Shown here: positions 7,300 to 16,147 of the stretch, piece by piece | Layout of the letters: each line of letters begins with the position of its first letter | Numbering within the stretch: position 1 is the stretch's first letter | Source: Promicromonospora sukumoe | GTDB lineage: Bacteria > Actinomycetota > Actinomycetes > Actinomycetales > Cellulomonadaceae | Length of the DNA stretch: 64,000 bases | Assembly: GCF_014137995.1 (NCBI RefSeq) | Contig: NZ_JACGWV010000001.1 | Span: forward strand, 1,798,001 to 1,862,000 | Direction: 5' to 3' | The notes under the pieces: generated by a model | What the model was told of the DNA's origin: nothing | Seen by the model: only the letters and a program-made list of their open reading frames with translations | Databases searched by the model: none | Made by a program: the position numbers and the translations under genes

Positions 7300-9354
7300 G
7301 TGGGAAAGCGTAGCGATGATGAGCGAGTTCAGGTGAGCACGCCAGCGAGCGACGGCGGGGCAGGCGACGGTCCGCCGCTCGACGTGCGGGTCGACGTGCC
7401 GCGGACCCGGGATGCGGAGTTCACCGCGTTCGTCCGGGACTCCAGCACCTACCTGCACCGCACCGCGTATCTGCTGTGCGGTGACCGGCACCGGGCGGAG
7501 GAGCTGGTGCAGTCGACGTTCGAGCGGGTCTACCGCACCTGGGCCAAGGTCAAGCCGGGTACGGCACGTGCCTACGCCCGGCGGATCCTGGTCAACCTGC
7601 GCATCGACGCCTGGCGCCACGCACACCGAGAGTCGTTCCCGGGCGACGATAACATCCCCATCCCACCCACGTCGGACCATGCTGGGCACGTGGTGCTGCG
7701 CGACGAGCTGGTCCGCGGGCTGGCCCGGTTGCCGCTCAACCAGCGGCGGGTGGTGGTGCTGCGGCACCTGCTGGACTTGCCCGAGGCGGACGTCGCTCGC
7801 GAGCTCGGGATCGCGGTCGGGACGGTGAAGGCGGCCAACTCGCGGGGGCTGGCCCGCCTGCGGGACCTGCTGACGGCGCATGCCGAGGTGGTCGAGCCGG
7901 TGGTCGTCGACGAGCAGGTGGTGCTGGACCGGAGCCGGGCGGCGCTGCGGCGGCGTCGGACGGGTCAGGCGGTTGGTGCGGCGTGCTTGGCGCTGCTGGT
8001 GGTGCTCGGCGTGCTGACCCGGGGGCCGGTGCCGCTGCCTGGAATCGGGCCGGTGGTGCTGCCGGGCGGGGAGCTGATCGCCCGCCTGCTCGACGACGGC
8101 CGCACGGACTGGTTCGGCCCCGGCCCGGACCCGGCGGGCTACACCCGGCTCGCGTGCCCCGATGACCTGCCCGGGCCGACGCCGGCGCGCGCCCCGGATT
8201 CCGGCCTCGACGTCGGCCCGCTCGTCGACCCCGTGGTGGTCGACACTCCCGACGCCCGCCCCTTGACCTGCTACGACGCCGACATCGAGGTGGTAACGCC
8301 TGGTGTCCTCGACGACCAGGGCCTGCCGGTCACTGCCTACGGGGAGCCGCTCCCGGAGCCGCGCGGGCTCGCCGGCACGGGCCACATCTGGACCTTCGAC
8401 AGCAGGGAGCTCCTCGACGACGACGACACGACCGACGAGGCAAGCATCCGGGCAGACGGCTGGGCAGGCGACGGGTCGGGCAGCTCCTCGACCACCCTGA
8501 CCTGGTACCAGGACCGCAGGGCGTCCCCGACCGGCCTCGCCGTGACCGGAGAACATGTGGTCTGGAGCGACTACGCGGCCGCGGGCACGTCACCCCGCGC
8601 GAACTTCGTCAGCACGGCCAGCCTGGCCGGCGGTGGCATCACCTCCTCGACGGAACCCCTGGTCACCAGCCAGGAGAACGTGTGGCTGATCGCCACCACA
8701 CTGGACCATGCCCTTTGGACAGCCGGGGACACGGCAGACGACACCCGCTTGTACGCCGAGACGCTCGACGACGAGGGCACGCCGACGGAGCTCGCGGCCG
8801 GGGTCACCGCACTCGCTGCGGACGAGGACGAGGCGATGGCCGCGATCCTGACCCCCGGCTCCGGGGAGACCAGTACGACGTCGATCCGGCTGTTCGACGA
8901 CCTGGGCGGCGTCGACCCGACCGGCACTCTGCTGATGGAGTTCGAGCACGACTCCTCGTCCGTGGTCACCCAGATCGCGGTCTCGGACGACGTCATCGCG
9001 TGGACGGTCAGCCTCGGCGCCGACGGCCCCGGAGACCTGTACGTCGTCGACCGAGTCGGTGACAGCGACAGCATCGTGCGGCTGCCCGACGGCGTCGCCG
9101 ACGACCTCCGCGCCGCCGGCGGCGTGCTCTCGTGGACCAGTACCGAGCCCGGGGTGCAGGACTCGGAGCCGGCGTCCTACCTGTACCGCGCGACGCCGTC
9201 GGCCTCCGGCTACGACGGCCCGGACCTGGCCCGGTTCCCAGGCGGGTCCGTGACTGCGAGCGTGGCCGGTGCCCGCACTGCCTGGCTTGAGACCGCCGGT
9301 GCAGGGCAGTGGCTCGTCAGGGCGGCGCTCGCACCCACCCTGGAGCGCGAATGA
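7300..9354 (+). CDS. ECF sigma factor (SigE-like) fused to membrane anchor and large extracytoplasmic domain
   Basis: A 684-residue fusion. Residues about 38-110 are sigma region 2 (FTAFVRDSSTYLHRTAYLLC, then AEELVQSTFERVYRTW). Residues about 130-185 are sigma region 4 with a helix-turn-helix (LPEADVARELGIAVGTVKAA). A basic stretch (RSRAALRRRR) leads to one membrane helix near 223-240 (AVGAACLALLVVLGVL). The remaining 440 residues are acidic, rich in repeated W/Y-containing strands (HVVWSDY, ALWTAGD, VIAWTVS, LSWTSTE, TAWLETAG) and look like a beta-propeller. In related loci the sigma factor and the anchored protein are separate genes. GTG 7300 follows GGGGAGG; GTG 7333 is an alternative. One read-through frame without a break argues for a genuine fusion. 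Confidence 0.82.
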   Translation: MGKRSDDERVQVSTPASDGGAGDGPPLDVRVDVPRTRDAEFTAFVRDSSTYLHRTAYLLCGDRHRAEELVQSTFERVYRTWAKVKPGTARAYARRILVNLRIDAWRHAHRESFPGDDNIPIPPTSDHAGHVVLRDELVRGLARLPLNQRRVVVLRHLLDLPEADVARELGIAVGTVKAANSRGLARLRDLLTAHAEVVEPVVVDEQVVLDRSRAALRRRRTGQAVGAACLALLVVLGVLTRGPVPLPGIGPVVLPGGELIARLLDDGRTDWFGPGPDPAGYTRLACPDDLPGPTPARAPDSGLDVGPLVDPVVVDTPDARPLTCYDADIEVVTPGVLDDQGLPVTAYGEPLPEPRGLAGTGHIWTFDSRELLDDDDTTDEASIRADGWAGDGSGSSSTTLTWYQDRRASPTGLAVTGEHVVWSDYAAAGTSPRANFVSTASLAGGGITSSTEPLVTSQENVWLIATTLDHALWTAGDTADDTRLYAETLDDEGTPTELAAGVTALAADEDEAMAAILTPGSGETSTTSIRLFDDLGGVDPTGTLLMEFEHDSSSVVTQIAVSDDVIAWTVSLGADGPGDLYVVDRVGDSDSIVRLPDGVADDLRAAGGVLSWTSTEPGVQDSEPASYLYRATPSASGYDGPDLARFPGGSVTASVAGARTAWLETAGAGQWLVRAALAPTLERE

Positions 9355-9406
9355 TGGGAACATGTCGGGGGAGACACCAGCGTGGTCTTCGCTTTGACAA
9401 GCTCTC

Positions 9407-9850
9407 TCACATGGAGTCGCCCAGGTCCAGCACGGCCTGGGACAGGCGGCGTGCGGTGGTCTCGCACTGTTTCTCGCGCTTCTCGATCAGCACCGCGGAC
9501 CGCCCGGTGTGCCGGGCCGCGACCGCCGTCGACCCCGAGCCGGCAAAGGGGTCCAGGACCACGCCACCGGATGGGCACGCGTAGCTGATCAAGAGCTCCA
9601 GGACGCTGACGGGTTTCTCGGTCGGGGTGATCGACCCGGTGTGGTCCTTCGGGGCGTGGAGCACGGACTCGACCAGACGGGTGCCGGTTTCGGTCCAGGT
9701 CGAGGGCCCGTACCCGGCGTGCGTGCTCGGTCCCGCATGCCGCGTCGTGGTGGGGGAGTGGCGCCCGCGCTGGTCGACGTGGGTGCGGGGTGTCTGGTGG
9801 TACAGGTCGCGCCAGGGGCCACGGTAGAAGTGCAGGACGTGCTCGTGCAC
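9407..9850 (-). pseudogene. C-terminal fragment of a DNA methyltransferase (N4/N6 type)
   Basis: The frame encodes the C-terminal part of a beta-class DNA methylase: [19 protein letters not shown], then [18 protein letters not shown] and the AdoMet-binding [20 protein letters not shown] followed by [14 protein letters not shown]. The catalytic DPPY region and most of the N-terminal half are absent. Upstream in the same frame about 20 further plausible residues can be read ([10 protein letters not shown]) before a stop near 9955. No intact start remains. It is probably a phage- or element-derived relic and marks a disrupted boundary beside the locus at 11-25 kb. Confidence 0.75.
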
Positions 9851-9952
9851 CCGCCGGAACCGGTCCGCGGCCGGGCAACCACGCCTGAGACAACGGTGAC
9901 TGAAAGTCGTCCTGCCCGCCCAACGCTGGAATCGGTTCGCAGTGACAGGTTG

Positions 9953-10378
9953 TCACGCCGCGTCGGTGGGGTCGACACGCCTCCGAGCGGCTCGGTTCCG
10001 TAGATCACCGGCCAGCAGCCCGACGGCGTACGTCAGCCAAGCGGGTACCTGCACACCGACAGCCACCTCAAAGAGAAGCATGCCCCACTCGTCCGGTTCG
10101 GCTCCGGCGTAGGTGATGCCCATTGCGACTGTGGCCAAACCGAGGGCCAGGCTTAGTGCGGCCCATGCGTTGTCCACCCCCAGCGGACGGAGCAGGCGTG
10201 CGGCGAGGAATACCGCCACGAGCACGATCGCGACCCCCACGAGCGCGACGAAAAGGGCGGTTTCCACCTCTGGCCTGATAGAGCCACCGGTGCTGACCGC
10301 CGAGTAGGTTACGAATGCCACGGTGGAGACCCCGAGTGATACCGGGGTCAGGACGAGGAACCGCCGCATCGTCTCCAT
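9953..10378 (-). CDS. Small four-helix membrane protein, unknown function
   Basis: About 141 residues with four predicted membrane segments: FLVLTPVSLGVSTVAFVTY, ALFVALVGVAIVLVAVFLAA, AWAALSLALGLATVAMGITY and GMLLFEVAVGVQVPAWLTYAVGLL. A basic tail follows (RNRAARRR). ATG 10378 and ATG 10369 are both possible, and the second has GGAG at good spacing. The longer open frame upstream to 10531 looks non-coding. No family recognised. It ends where the methylase relic begins. Confidence 0.6.
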   Translation of the reverse strand: METMRRFLVLTPVSLGVSTVAFVTYSAVSTGGSIRPEVETALFVALVGVAIVLVAVFLAARLLRPLGVDNAWAALSLALGLATVAMGITYAGAEPDEWGMLLFEVAVGVQVPAWLTYAVGLLAGDLRNRAARRRVDPTDAA

Positions 10379-11080
10379 GGAGCCATGGTGACGGGTGCAT
10401 GTTCCGATGACCAGGAATATACATCTAACTCGTGCGAAAAGTCGCCGGTCGCAGCGTGCTTCATAACGCCACGAGCATAAGCGCACTCCCGGAATGTGTC
10501 GTTTCGCCGGCACAGGTACAGGACCGGCCAAGTGCTATTTGACGCTGGTGCGGCAACTCACGGCGACGTCGGGCTCTCTGCACGGACCTATCATCGCGAC
10601 GTCGCCACCCTGGTCCGCCATTACGTCCGGCCGCTCGACGCCCTCGCCAATACATCGAGCCGATCCCTTGGGCTCTGAAATGAACAGGACGAGATCGAGC
10701 CGCTGGATGGCCGATTTCGGGCGCCTAGCTTGCTGATCCTGGCGTCTGGCCGACGTTGCCCGCTGAATTGGCCCAGTGCATCATGGCGGCCCTTTCTGAT
10801 GACGCACTGGGCCGTGCCGGTGCTCCACGGCTCCAGAGAGTGGCTGGCGACCACTGCGGCCGCCGGCGAGATCCCGTGGCGGGACTTGACGGGCAGAAAC
10901 CCAGCCTACCGACGCGACAGTGACATACCGGCGAGATCGCTGCTGCTGCCCCTGCCCAGACGACTCCGGCTCGTCGAGCATGACCGTGCGGGCATTGCTG
11001 TCGGGCCTGCGCTGCGAAACAGGTTCACCGGGGCAGTGGCGTGCGGTGCGGAGACCGTTACCGCCGCCTCGGTGTTAGAG
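10379..11080. other. Gap without a supported gene
   Basis: About 0.7 kb between the membrane protein and the regulator at 11197. Open frames here have no ribosome-binding sites or recognisable folds. The base composition is slightly lower in GC around 10390-10480. The paired operator at 11081-11111 lies at its right end. Confidence 0.5.
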
Positions 11081-11111
11081 GGCAATCTGGCAACTTCGGT
11101 CCGGCAATCTG
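11081..11111 (-). promoter_or_regulatory. Paired CAGATTGCC operator (copy D) upstream of XRE/TPR regulator
   Basis: Read on the minus strand: CAGATTGCCGGA, 10 bases, CAGATTGCCCTC. The two 9-mers start 22 bp apart, two helical turns. The same arrangement recurs at 14292-14322, 14409-14439 and 17622-17652. This copy ends 85 bp before the start of the regulator gene at 11197, consistent with autoregulation. Confidence 0.75.
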
Positions 11112-11196
11112 GACCCAGTCACACGTCGATGTGGGAGTGGTCACTACTCTGATAGGGGACCAGAGCGGATCGAGCCGCTTTGCGGGAGGGATGCTC

Positions 11197-12507
11197 GTGG
11201 CCAATGATCATTTGCGGCGACGCCGCGAGGTGACTCCATCGCCGTCGGGCAGCGGAACGTCCATGACGCGTGCCGAGCTCGCCCAGGCCGTCAACGAGTA
11301 CATCTGGCGCACCACCGGCAGGCAGAGCGGTCTCGACGTCGACACCCTTGCGCGCTACGAGCGTGGGCTGATCCGCTGGCCGAACGCCGAATACCGGGAG
11401 GGTCTGCGGGCAGTGCTCGGCGTCGCCAGGGACTCGGAGCTTGGTTTCCACAAGACTCGGCGAGGGCGATCGGCTGCGGGCGGTCCGGACACTGCGAGCT
11501 GGGTCGCGACGTGGGCTGACAAGGATCACACGACCGGGAGGAGCAGCGCCGTTCCCGACACCGCGATCGACCTTTTGCGTGGAGCGCTGCTCACCTACGC
11601 CCCGGCAACCGGCACCGACGTCGCCCGCGCTGACCTGTCCTCAGCGCGGTCGGGGATCGGTGCTGCGTTCGACGCGTACCAGGCAGGCAACTTCGAAGCT
11701 GCCGCTCTCGCTTCCTCCTCGGCGCTGCGGGTACTGCGTGCGATGGAACTTCGGGGCGGGCCTACCGATGCGCGGGTCCTCGCGTTGGCCAATCAAGTCG
11801 GCGCGATCGTTCTGTCCAAGGCGGGCAGCGCGGACGTCGCCTGGATCGCTGCGGACCGAGGTGTGTCGGCTGCCGAAGCAAGCGGCGATCCCACTCTGCG
11901 GATGTCTCTGCTGCGCACCGCGGCGTTCTCGATGGCTTCTGCCGGCCACCGGACTGACGCACTGACCATTGTCGAGAGAGCCACAAGTGAGTTCCAGCGC
12001 CGGATGTCGCAGACGGTCGCATCGGCGGCGGTTTACGGGACGATGTTGCTGACAGGCGCGCTGCTTCTGGCTGCCGACCGCGACAACGCCGGAGCTGCGG
12101 CGTACCTGGATGAGGCTCATGATGCGGCGTTGGTGGCTGGCATGGACCGCAACGATCTGTGGACGGCGTTCGGTCCCACCAATGTCGCGATCCACCGAGC
12201 GAACATCGCGGCGGTGCTGGGCGACATGGACACCGTCCTGGCTGTTGGAGCGCCGTTGGACGTCGGGCATATGCCGATCGAGCGGCGGGTCCGTCTGCAC
12301 CTGGACGTCGCCCGCGCCCACCTTGCAGCGGGGGACCGAGACGGAGCACTCGCCACCCTTGTGCACGCTGAAGCGGTCGCGCCGTCGCAGGTGCGCCACC
12401 ACGACATCACCAAGCAGATCGTGTCCGCTTTCGTGGAGACAATGAACCGCCGACCCGGCGTCGACCTGATTCGGCTGGCCCGGGCGGCCGATGTGCCCCT
12501 GACCTGA
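11197..12507 (+). CDS. XRE-like regulator with C-terminal TPR-type sensor domain
   Basis: A 436-residue regulator. GTG 11197 is chosen because GGGAGG lies 6 bases upstream and because the N-terminus (MANDHLRRRRE) then matches the start of the regulator at 24073 (MTNDRLRARRE). Residues about 25-85 form the DNA-binding part (MTRAELAQAVNEYIWRTTGR, YERGLIRWPNAEYREGLRAV). Residues about 150-436 are helical repeats (FDAYQAGNFEAAALASSSAL, ARAHLAAGDRDGALATLVHAEAVAP) like those of Streptomyces XRE/TPR regulators. It is the left border gene of the RiPP-like locus and the best candidate for binding the CAGAWTGCC pairs. Confidence 0.85.
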   Translation: MANDHLRRRREVTPSPSGSGTSMTRAELAQAVNEYIWRTTGRQSGLDVDTLARYERGLIRWPNAEYREGLRAVLGVARDSELGFHKTRRGRSAAGGPDTASWVATWADKDHTTGRSSAVPDTAIDLLRGALLTYAPATGTDVARADLSSARSGIGAAFDAYQAGNFEAAALASSSALRVLRAMELRGGPTDARVLALANQVGAIVLSKAGSADVAWIAADRGVSAAEASGDPTLRMSLLRTAAFSMASAGHRTDALTIVERATSEFQRRMSQTVASAAVYGTMLLTGALLLAADRDNAGAAAYLDEAHDAALVAGMDRNDLWTAFGPTNVAIHRANIAAVLGDMDTVLAVGAPLDVGHMPIERRVRLHLDVARAHLAAGDRDGALATLVHAEAVAPSQVRHHDITKQIVSAFVETMNRRPGVDLIRLARAADVPLT

Positions 12508-12513
12508 ATTGGT

Positions 12514-13164
12514 CTACACACTGACCAGTCGGCTGGTGTATCCGGCGGCCACTAGCCGCTCGTAGGCGGCCCGCACGTCGTCGGGGACTTCGACCGGGAC
12601 AGCGAACCCGGCGTCGGCGTAGACCCACAGCCGTTGCGTGTCTCCGACCAGCATGCTCAACACCCGCTGCTCGTCGCCGATCGAGACGATGTAGTCCTCC
12701 AGCGACTGCCACCTCGCCGAGCACACGACCTCGAGTCCGGGCCAGACCTTTCGGGCCGTTGCCCACGCGCGACGCTGTTGGTAGGGGCGGCTGATGATCG
12801 TCGCCGATCCCGGATCGATCTTCTGGCTCAGGAGCAGGTCGCGCGTGAACGTGAAGTTCTCACTGGTGTTGGTTGCCTTCGTCTCCAGCACCATCGCCTC
12901 ACGTGGAACACCGAGCTGCTCAGCGCGCTCAGCAAAGTGCACCGCTTCACCACGCGGGAACTTCTCGACGGTCGTGGGTGCGTTAGCACCGCTGAACGCC
13001 ACCAGAGGGAACCTGCCCCGCCGATACAGTGCCGCGGTGTGCTCCGCCACGCTGATGTCATGGCCGCCGAGGCCGATCGCGACGTCGGTCGCACGATCCT
13101 CGTCGGGCATCTGGTGAAATTCCCAGAGGATCTGCGCGTCCTGTCTCACGGTCGGCGAAAGCAT
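12514..13164 (-). CDS. YdcF/SanA-like DUF218 protein
   Basis: A 216-residue DUF218 protein: VAIGLGGHDISVAEHTAALYRRGRFP, FSGANAPTT, VLETKATNTSENFTFTRDLL and IISRPYQQRRAWATARKVWP. The family has a Rossmann-like fold. YdcF binds S-adenosylmethionine, while SanA/ElyC affect the cell envelope; the role here is unknown. Members with this layout occur in actinobacterial operons with kinase-like and XRE genes. Start ATG 13164 gives the fold start; the frame is open further upstream without support. It follows the kinase-like gene on the same strand after 288 bp that hold nothing I can identify. Confidence 0.78.
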   Translation of the reverse strand: MLSPTVRQDAQILWEFHQMPDEDRATDVAIGLGGHDISVAEHTAALYRRGRFPLVAFSGANAPTTVEKFPRGEAVHFAERAEQLGVPREAMVLETKATNTSENFTFTRDLLLSQKIDPGSATIISRPYQQRRAWATARKVWPGLEVVCSARWQSLEDYIVSIGDEQRVLSMLVGDTQRLWVYADAGFAVPVEVPDDVRAAYERLVAAGYTSRLVSV

Positions 13165-13452
13165 GGCCGCAAGTCTGGCACGCCGCCACGTGCTGCCGAA
13201 CTTGGCGCATATCCGATCGGGCGGCCCTACTTCGCGTCGGTGATCACCGGCTTCAGTTGTGGCGCGATGCGAGTGAGCGGGAGCTCGCAGTGAGCTCGCC
13301 GTGGTGTCTTGCAGCAAAGCCAGGATGCGCTCGGCGAGTTGTCTTCCCGCAAGCTCGGAGGCTCCACACGTTCGCTGACCGCGGCGGTTTGGCGCTGGTT
13401 GTCTGCCAGCGCAAGCGTCGCGGTTGCGCACGCCCTGGTGGGATGGCGCCGA

Positions 13453-14091
13453 TCACGCGGCGGTATCTCCGAGCGCGCCGAGCACGTCTCGTACGTACCT
13501 GTGCGCGAGTGCGGCGACCGCGTCAGTGGTCAGGTTCGTTGTGTTGATGGTGTGGACCAGTGCGCCCCGGCCGCCGAGGTGCTGAGCCGCTTCCCGGTGG
13601 TACGCCGCCTCACTCTGGCTGGAGGCACGCTGGTCCTGGTATCTGTTGTGCGTCCCGCGTCGGGTCAGACGTCGTCGTATGACGTCCTCGTCTGCTGTCA
13701 GCGCCAGAAGGAGGTCCGGTACACGGACCGGCTCGTTCAGGGCGCGGAGGTAGTCGGGGTCAACATGGTCGAGCCGTTGCATCACCAGGCCCGAGGCGAT
13801 GTAGCGGTCGGTGATCACGATTGTTCCGGTCGCCAGCCGTGGTTCAATCTCGTGCGCTAGGTGGTGATGCCGGTCCGCGGTGTAGAGGCAAGCGAGGGTG
13901 AGGCCGTCGGCGGTGTTCGTCAGCGTGCGTGCGAGCGAGCCGATAGGTCCGTCGGACGGTTCCGCTGTCCGGTGCACCGTATGCCCGTCGTCTGCAAGGC
14001 GGATGGTGAGCGCCCGAGTCAGGGTGGACTTGCCGACACCGCTGGGCCCGTCGACCGCGACGAAGACGCCGGTGCTGCTCTGCTCGCTCAC
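13453..14091 (-). CDS. Thymidylate-kinase-like P-loop nucleotide kinase (first copy)
   Basis: A 212-residue P-loop kinase with VAVDGPSGVGKSTLTRAL (Walker A), the dTMP-kinase DRY-type loop (ITDRYIASGLVMQRLDHV) and a lid-like RRRLTRRGTHNRYQD. It is clearly paralogous to the copy at 19567-20202; the two share THNRYQD/AHNRYQD and TLACLYTADRHH/TLACLYAADRYH. Both lack the usual dTMP-kinase C-terminus, so substrates other than dTMP are likely. GTG 14091 has no good site of its own. A well-placed GGAGG-GTG in another frame lies 100 bp upstream (14192). An operator pair in matching orientation lies at 14292-14322. Confidence 0.83.
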   Translation of the reverse strand: MSEQSSTGVFVAVDGPSGVGKSTLTRALTIRLADDGHTVHRTAEPSDGPIGSLARTLTNTADGLTLACLYTADRHHHLAHEIEPRLATGTIVITDRYIASGLVMQRLDHVDPDYLRALNEPVRVPDLLLALTADEDVIRRRLTRRGTHNRYQDQRASSQSEAAYHREAAQHLGGRGALVHTINTTNLTTDAVAALAHRYVRDVLGALGDTAA

Positions 14092-14291
14092 GGGAGGGTG
14101 GGTTGGATCGGTGCGCCACGGTGCTGAATCGTCGCCTGCTCACGGCGCCGCGCTGTATGGACGTGGGGGCGCAGCCAAGCGGTGATCGACACGATGCCTC
14201 CTTCAAGGCGAGGTGGGTCAAACAGCGCGGACGCTTGCCGGGTCGGCGCGCGCTCCAGGCCACTGTGCGGTCAGCGGGGCTCGTGGGGGAG

Positions 14292-14322
14292 GGCATTCTG
14301 AACGAGCTGTTCCGGCATTCTG
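14292..14322 (-). promoter_or_regulatory. Paired CAGAATGCC operator (copy A), kinase side
   Basis: On the minus strand CAGAATGCCGGA, 10 bases, CAGAATGCCCTC, with 22-bp spacing between the 9-mers. It lies about 200 bp upstream of the kinase-like gene at 14091 and points towards it. Confidence 0.78.
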
Positions 14323-14408
14323 GAGTGATACCTCCCGACCGAGTTCGCTGGCCTGACGATTTTCACGGAGGGGACTTGCCTGTCTCCGAGGCCGGTAGCA
14401 ATCTGGAC

Positions 14409-14439
14409 CAGATTGCCGGAAAGCAATTTACAGAATGCC
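14409..14439 (+). promoter_or_regulatory. Paired CAGAWTGCC operator (copy B), operon side
   Basis: CAGATTGCCGGA, 10 bases, CAGAATGCCCTCCTGC on the plus strand, again 22 bp apart. It ends about 100 bp before ATG 14541. With copy A on the other strand it serves a divergent control region. Confidence 0.78.
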
Positions 14440-14540
14440 CTCCTGCGCGTTGTCGCACGTGGTCGATCGTTATTCCACTGCCGATCGCAGCGTGACGCCG
14501 TTTCCTCAACCGGGAAACGCGTATTGCGCGAGGAGGATCC

Positions 14541-14837
14541 ATGAAAACCACCGCTACGAGTCCCGATTCGTTGGTGCGTGCGCTGGGCGTCGTTGCCCAG
14601 GTGCTGGCCACGGTAGGCGAGGACCGGATCGAGACGGTGACGCTGAACCGGGGGCGGATCAGCCTTCACCCCCACGACCTGTCAGAGGGCGAGCAGATTG
14701 CCAGGGCTCTGGGTTGCTCGCTTCCGATGGACCACCGAATGCTCGTTCCGGGGACCACCGACTGGTCTGGCGACATCGATGGGCATGAGGTCCACATCCG
14801 TGCCCAGCTCCGCAGCCTCACGGCGGGACCGGCATGA
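14541..14837 (+). CDS. Small conserved protein of RiPP-like locus, unknown function
   Basis: A 98-residue protein after an excellent ribosome-binding site (GAGGAGGATCC). It begins MKTTATSPDSLVRALGVVAQ and contains ETVTLNRGRISLHPHDLSEG, ARALGCSLP and a Trp-rich turn (TTDWSGDIDGHEVHIRAQL). The order of helices and strands resembles the 23654 protein (ARLSIPEPDDAALLAAVLRLP, DDWLWRGWL), and the two may be distant paralogues. It starts an operon with the HAD gene (ATGA overlap) and is driven from operator copy B. No known family recognised. Confidence 0.72.
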   Translation: MKTTATSPDSLVRALGVVAQVLATVGEDRIETVTLNRGRISLHPHDLSEGEQIARALGCSLPMDHRMLVPGTTDWSGDIDGHEVHIRAQLRSLTAGPA

Positions 14838-15670
14838 CCGTCACCGACGTGCGTCCGATCCGCCGGATGGTCGCCCTAGACATCGACGGAACGCTCGTGC
14901 CTGACTCCGGGATCGATGTCCCGGAACCCACCCGGCGGGCAGTAGCCGACGCCGTCGGGGCCGGCATCGACGTCGTCCTGGCGACAGGACGGTCGTTGAA
15001 AGGCGCGCTGCCGGTCGCGATCGCTCTTGGCCTGGACGGCACCAGGGTCGTGGCGTCCAACGGTGCAGTGACCGCCCGAGTGGACTCAACCTGGCCGGGG
15101 GGCTACGAGCTCGAGGACAGCCACACCCTGGCCGGCGGCTCGGTGCTCGAACTTGCACGACGCGTTGTTCCGGGGATCAAGACCGGTGCCGAGGACATCG
15201 GTTGGGGCTATCACGTCTCGGAACTCTTCGACCCGGGACAGCTCAACGGGCGCCAGTACGTGGTCTCCCAGGAGGTGCTGGAGCGCGTCCAGACACCTCG
15301 TCTGGTCCTGGCCGGCCGGGACGCTGTGGAGTATCTGCACGAGCTGGTTGCTTCGCTCGACGTCACGGTGAACATCAACGGCCCGCACTGGTTGGACGTC
15401 ACACCGCCACGGGTGTCGAAGGCGACTGCGCTCGAAGCCGTGCGGTCGGCGCTAGGTGTTGCTCCACAAGAGACGGTGTTCGTCGGTGACGGACTGAACG
15501 ATCTGCCTGCCCTGGCGTGGGCAGGCCACGCGGTTGCCATGGGCAACGCGCCCGCGGAAGTACGTCGCGCCGCTGACACCGTCACCGGGTCCCTGGCCCA
15601 GAACGGTGCTGCCGCAGTGCTTCGCGACCTCGTCGCCGAGCTAGCCGGAAGCCGGGTGTCTCGACGGTGA
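14834..15670 (+). CDS. HAD-superfamily (Cof/IIB type) phosphatase
   Basis: A 278-residue HAD hydrolase with motif I DIDGTLVP (nucleophile Asp), motif II ATGRS, a type-IIB cap, a lysine in RVSKATAL and motif IV GDGLNDLPAL. Such enzymes dephosphorylate sugar phosphates or nucleotides in the cytoplasm. The ATG overlaps the preceding stop (ATGA), and the TGA overlaps the next start (GTGA), so it is translated as part of the 14541-15996 operon. Nearby kinase-like and exonuclease-like genes suggest a phosphorylated small molecule as substrate, but that is inference. Confidence 0.88.
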   Translation: MTVTDVRPIRRMVALDIDGTLVPDSGIDVPEPTRRAVADAVGAGIDVVLATGRSLKGALPVAIALGLDGTRVVASNGAVTARVDSTWPGGYELEDSHTLAGGSVLELARRVVPGIKTGAEDIGWGYHVSELFDPGQLNGRQYVVSQEVLERVQTPRLVLAGRDAVEYLHELVASLDVTVNINGPHWLDVTPPRVSKATALEAVRSALGVAPQETVFVGDGLNDLPALAWAGHAVAMGNAPAEVRRAADTVTGSLAQNGAAAVLRDLVAELAGSRVSRR

Positions 15671-15996
15671 TGATGGCACCGCCTACCGAGCTGATCGACC
15701 AGGTGCGTGCGCTGGCGGTCCAGGCGCCGTCGCGCACCTATTTCTTGGCGCTCCGTGTGCGTCTCGACGCGCTGCGATTCCAGATCGTGGCGTGCGAGGT
15801 CTGGGAGGGAGACTCCGACCTGCGCTGGACTCGCCGCACGGATCTCCCCGCCGCTTCAGGTGCGACAAGGCTCGATCTGGAACGAGTGCTCGTCACGGCC
15901 GGGTACGTCTACCCGCTGGAGTCCAGCGGGCGGCCCCGGTGGCGCCCCGACTCCGAGCATGGCTCCTTCTGGCTCGATATCACCATGCCCTGGTGA
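15667..15996 (+). CDS. Small protein of unknown function in RiPP-like locus
   Basis: A 109-residue protein coupled to the HAD gene by a GTGA overlap; in-frame ATGs at 15670 and 15673 are alternatives. It reads as a compact alpha/beta protein (SRTYFLALRVRLDALRFQI, VACEVWEGDSDLRWTRRTDL, VTAGYVYPLESSGRPRW, FWLDITMPW), rich in Trp and Tyr. No family recognised. Its tight coupling suggests that it works with the phosphatase or on the same substrate. Confidence 0.65.
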   Translation: MMMAPPTELIDQVRALAVQAPSRTYFLALRVRLDALRFQIVACEVWEGDSDLRWTRRTDLPAASGATRLDLERVLVTAGYVYPLESSGRPRWRPDSEHGSFWLDITMPW

Positions 15997-16082
15997 ACGG
16001 TCCAGGACATCGCGACCGGTCCCATGTGGCCGAACCTCGCACGGCCGTCCGATGCGGAATCGCTCTCTGGACGCCCACAACT

Positions 16083-16122
16083 CCCGGTCGGTGACGTGCC
16101 GGAGAAACCGTCACCGACCGGG
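16083..16122 (+). promoter_or_regulatory. Conserved co-varying hairpin upstream of the peptide gene (copy 1)
   Basis: A perfect 14-bp stem CCCGGTCGGTGACG / CGTCACCGACCGGG closes a 12-nt loop ending GGAGAAAC. It lies 25 bp before the ATG of the 34-residue peptide. The second copy at 21041-21080 has the same stem length, loop length and loop 3' half, but two stem positions differ with compensating changes on both sides. That favours selection for RNA structure, for example an attenuator, processing site or mRNA-stability element. Confidence 0.75.
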
Positions 16123-16147
16123 TCCATAGCACTACAGGAGAGACCAC

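Noticed and set aside
10730..11152. A 140-codon ORF before the XRE/TPR regulator
   Set aside because: No ribosome-binding site or domain, unusual composition, and it overlaps the paired operator.
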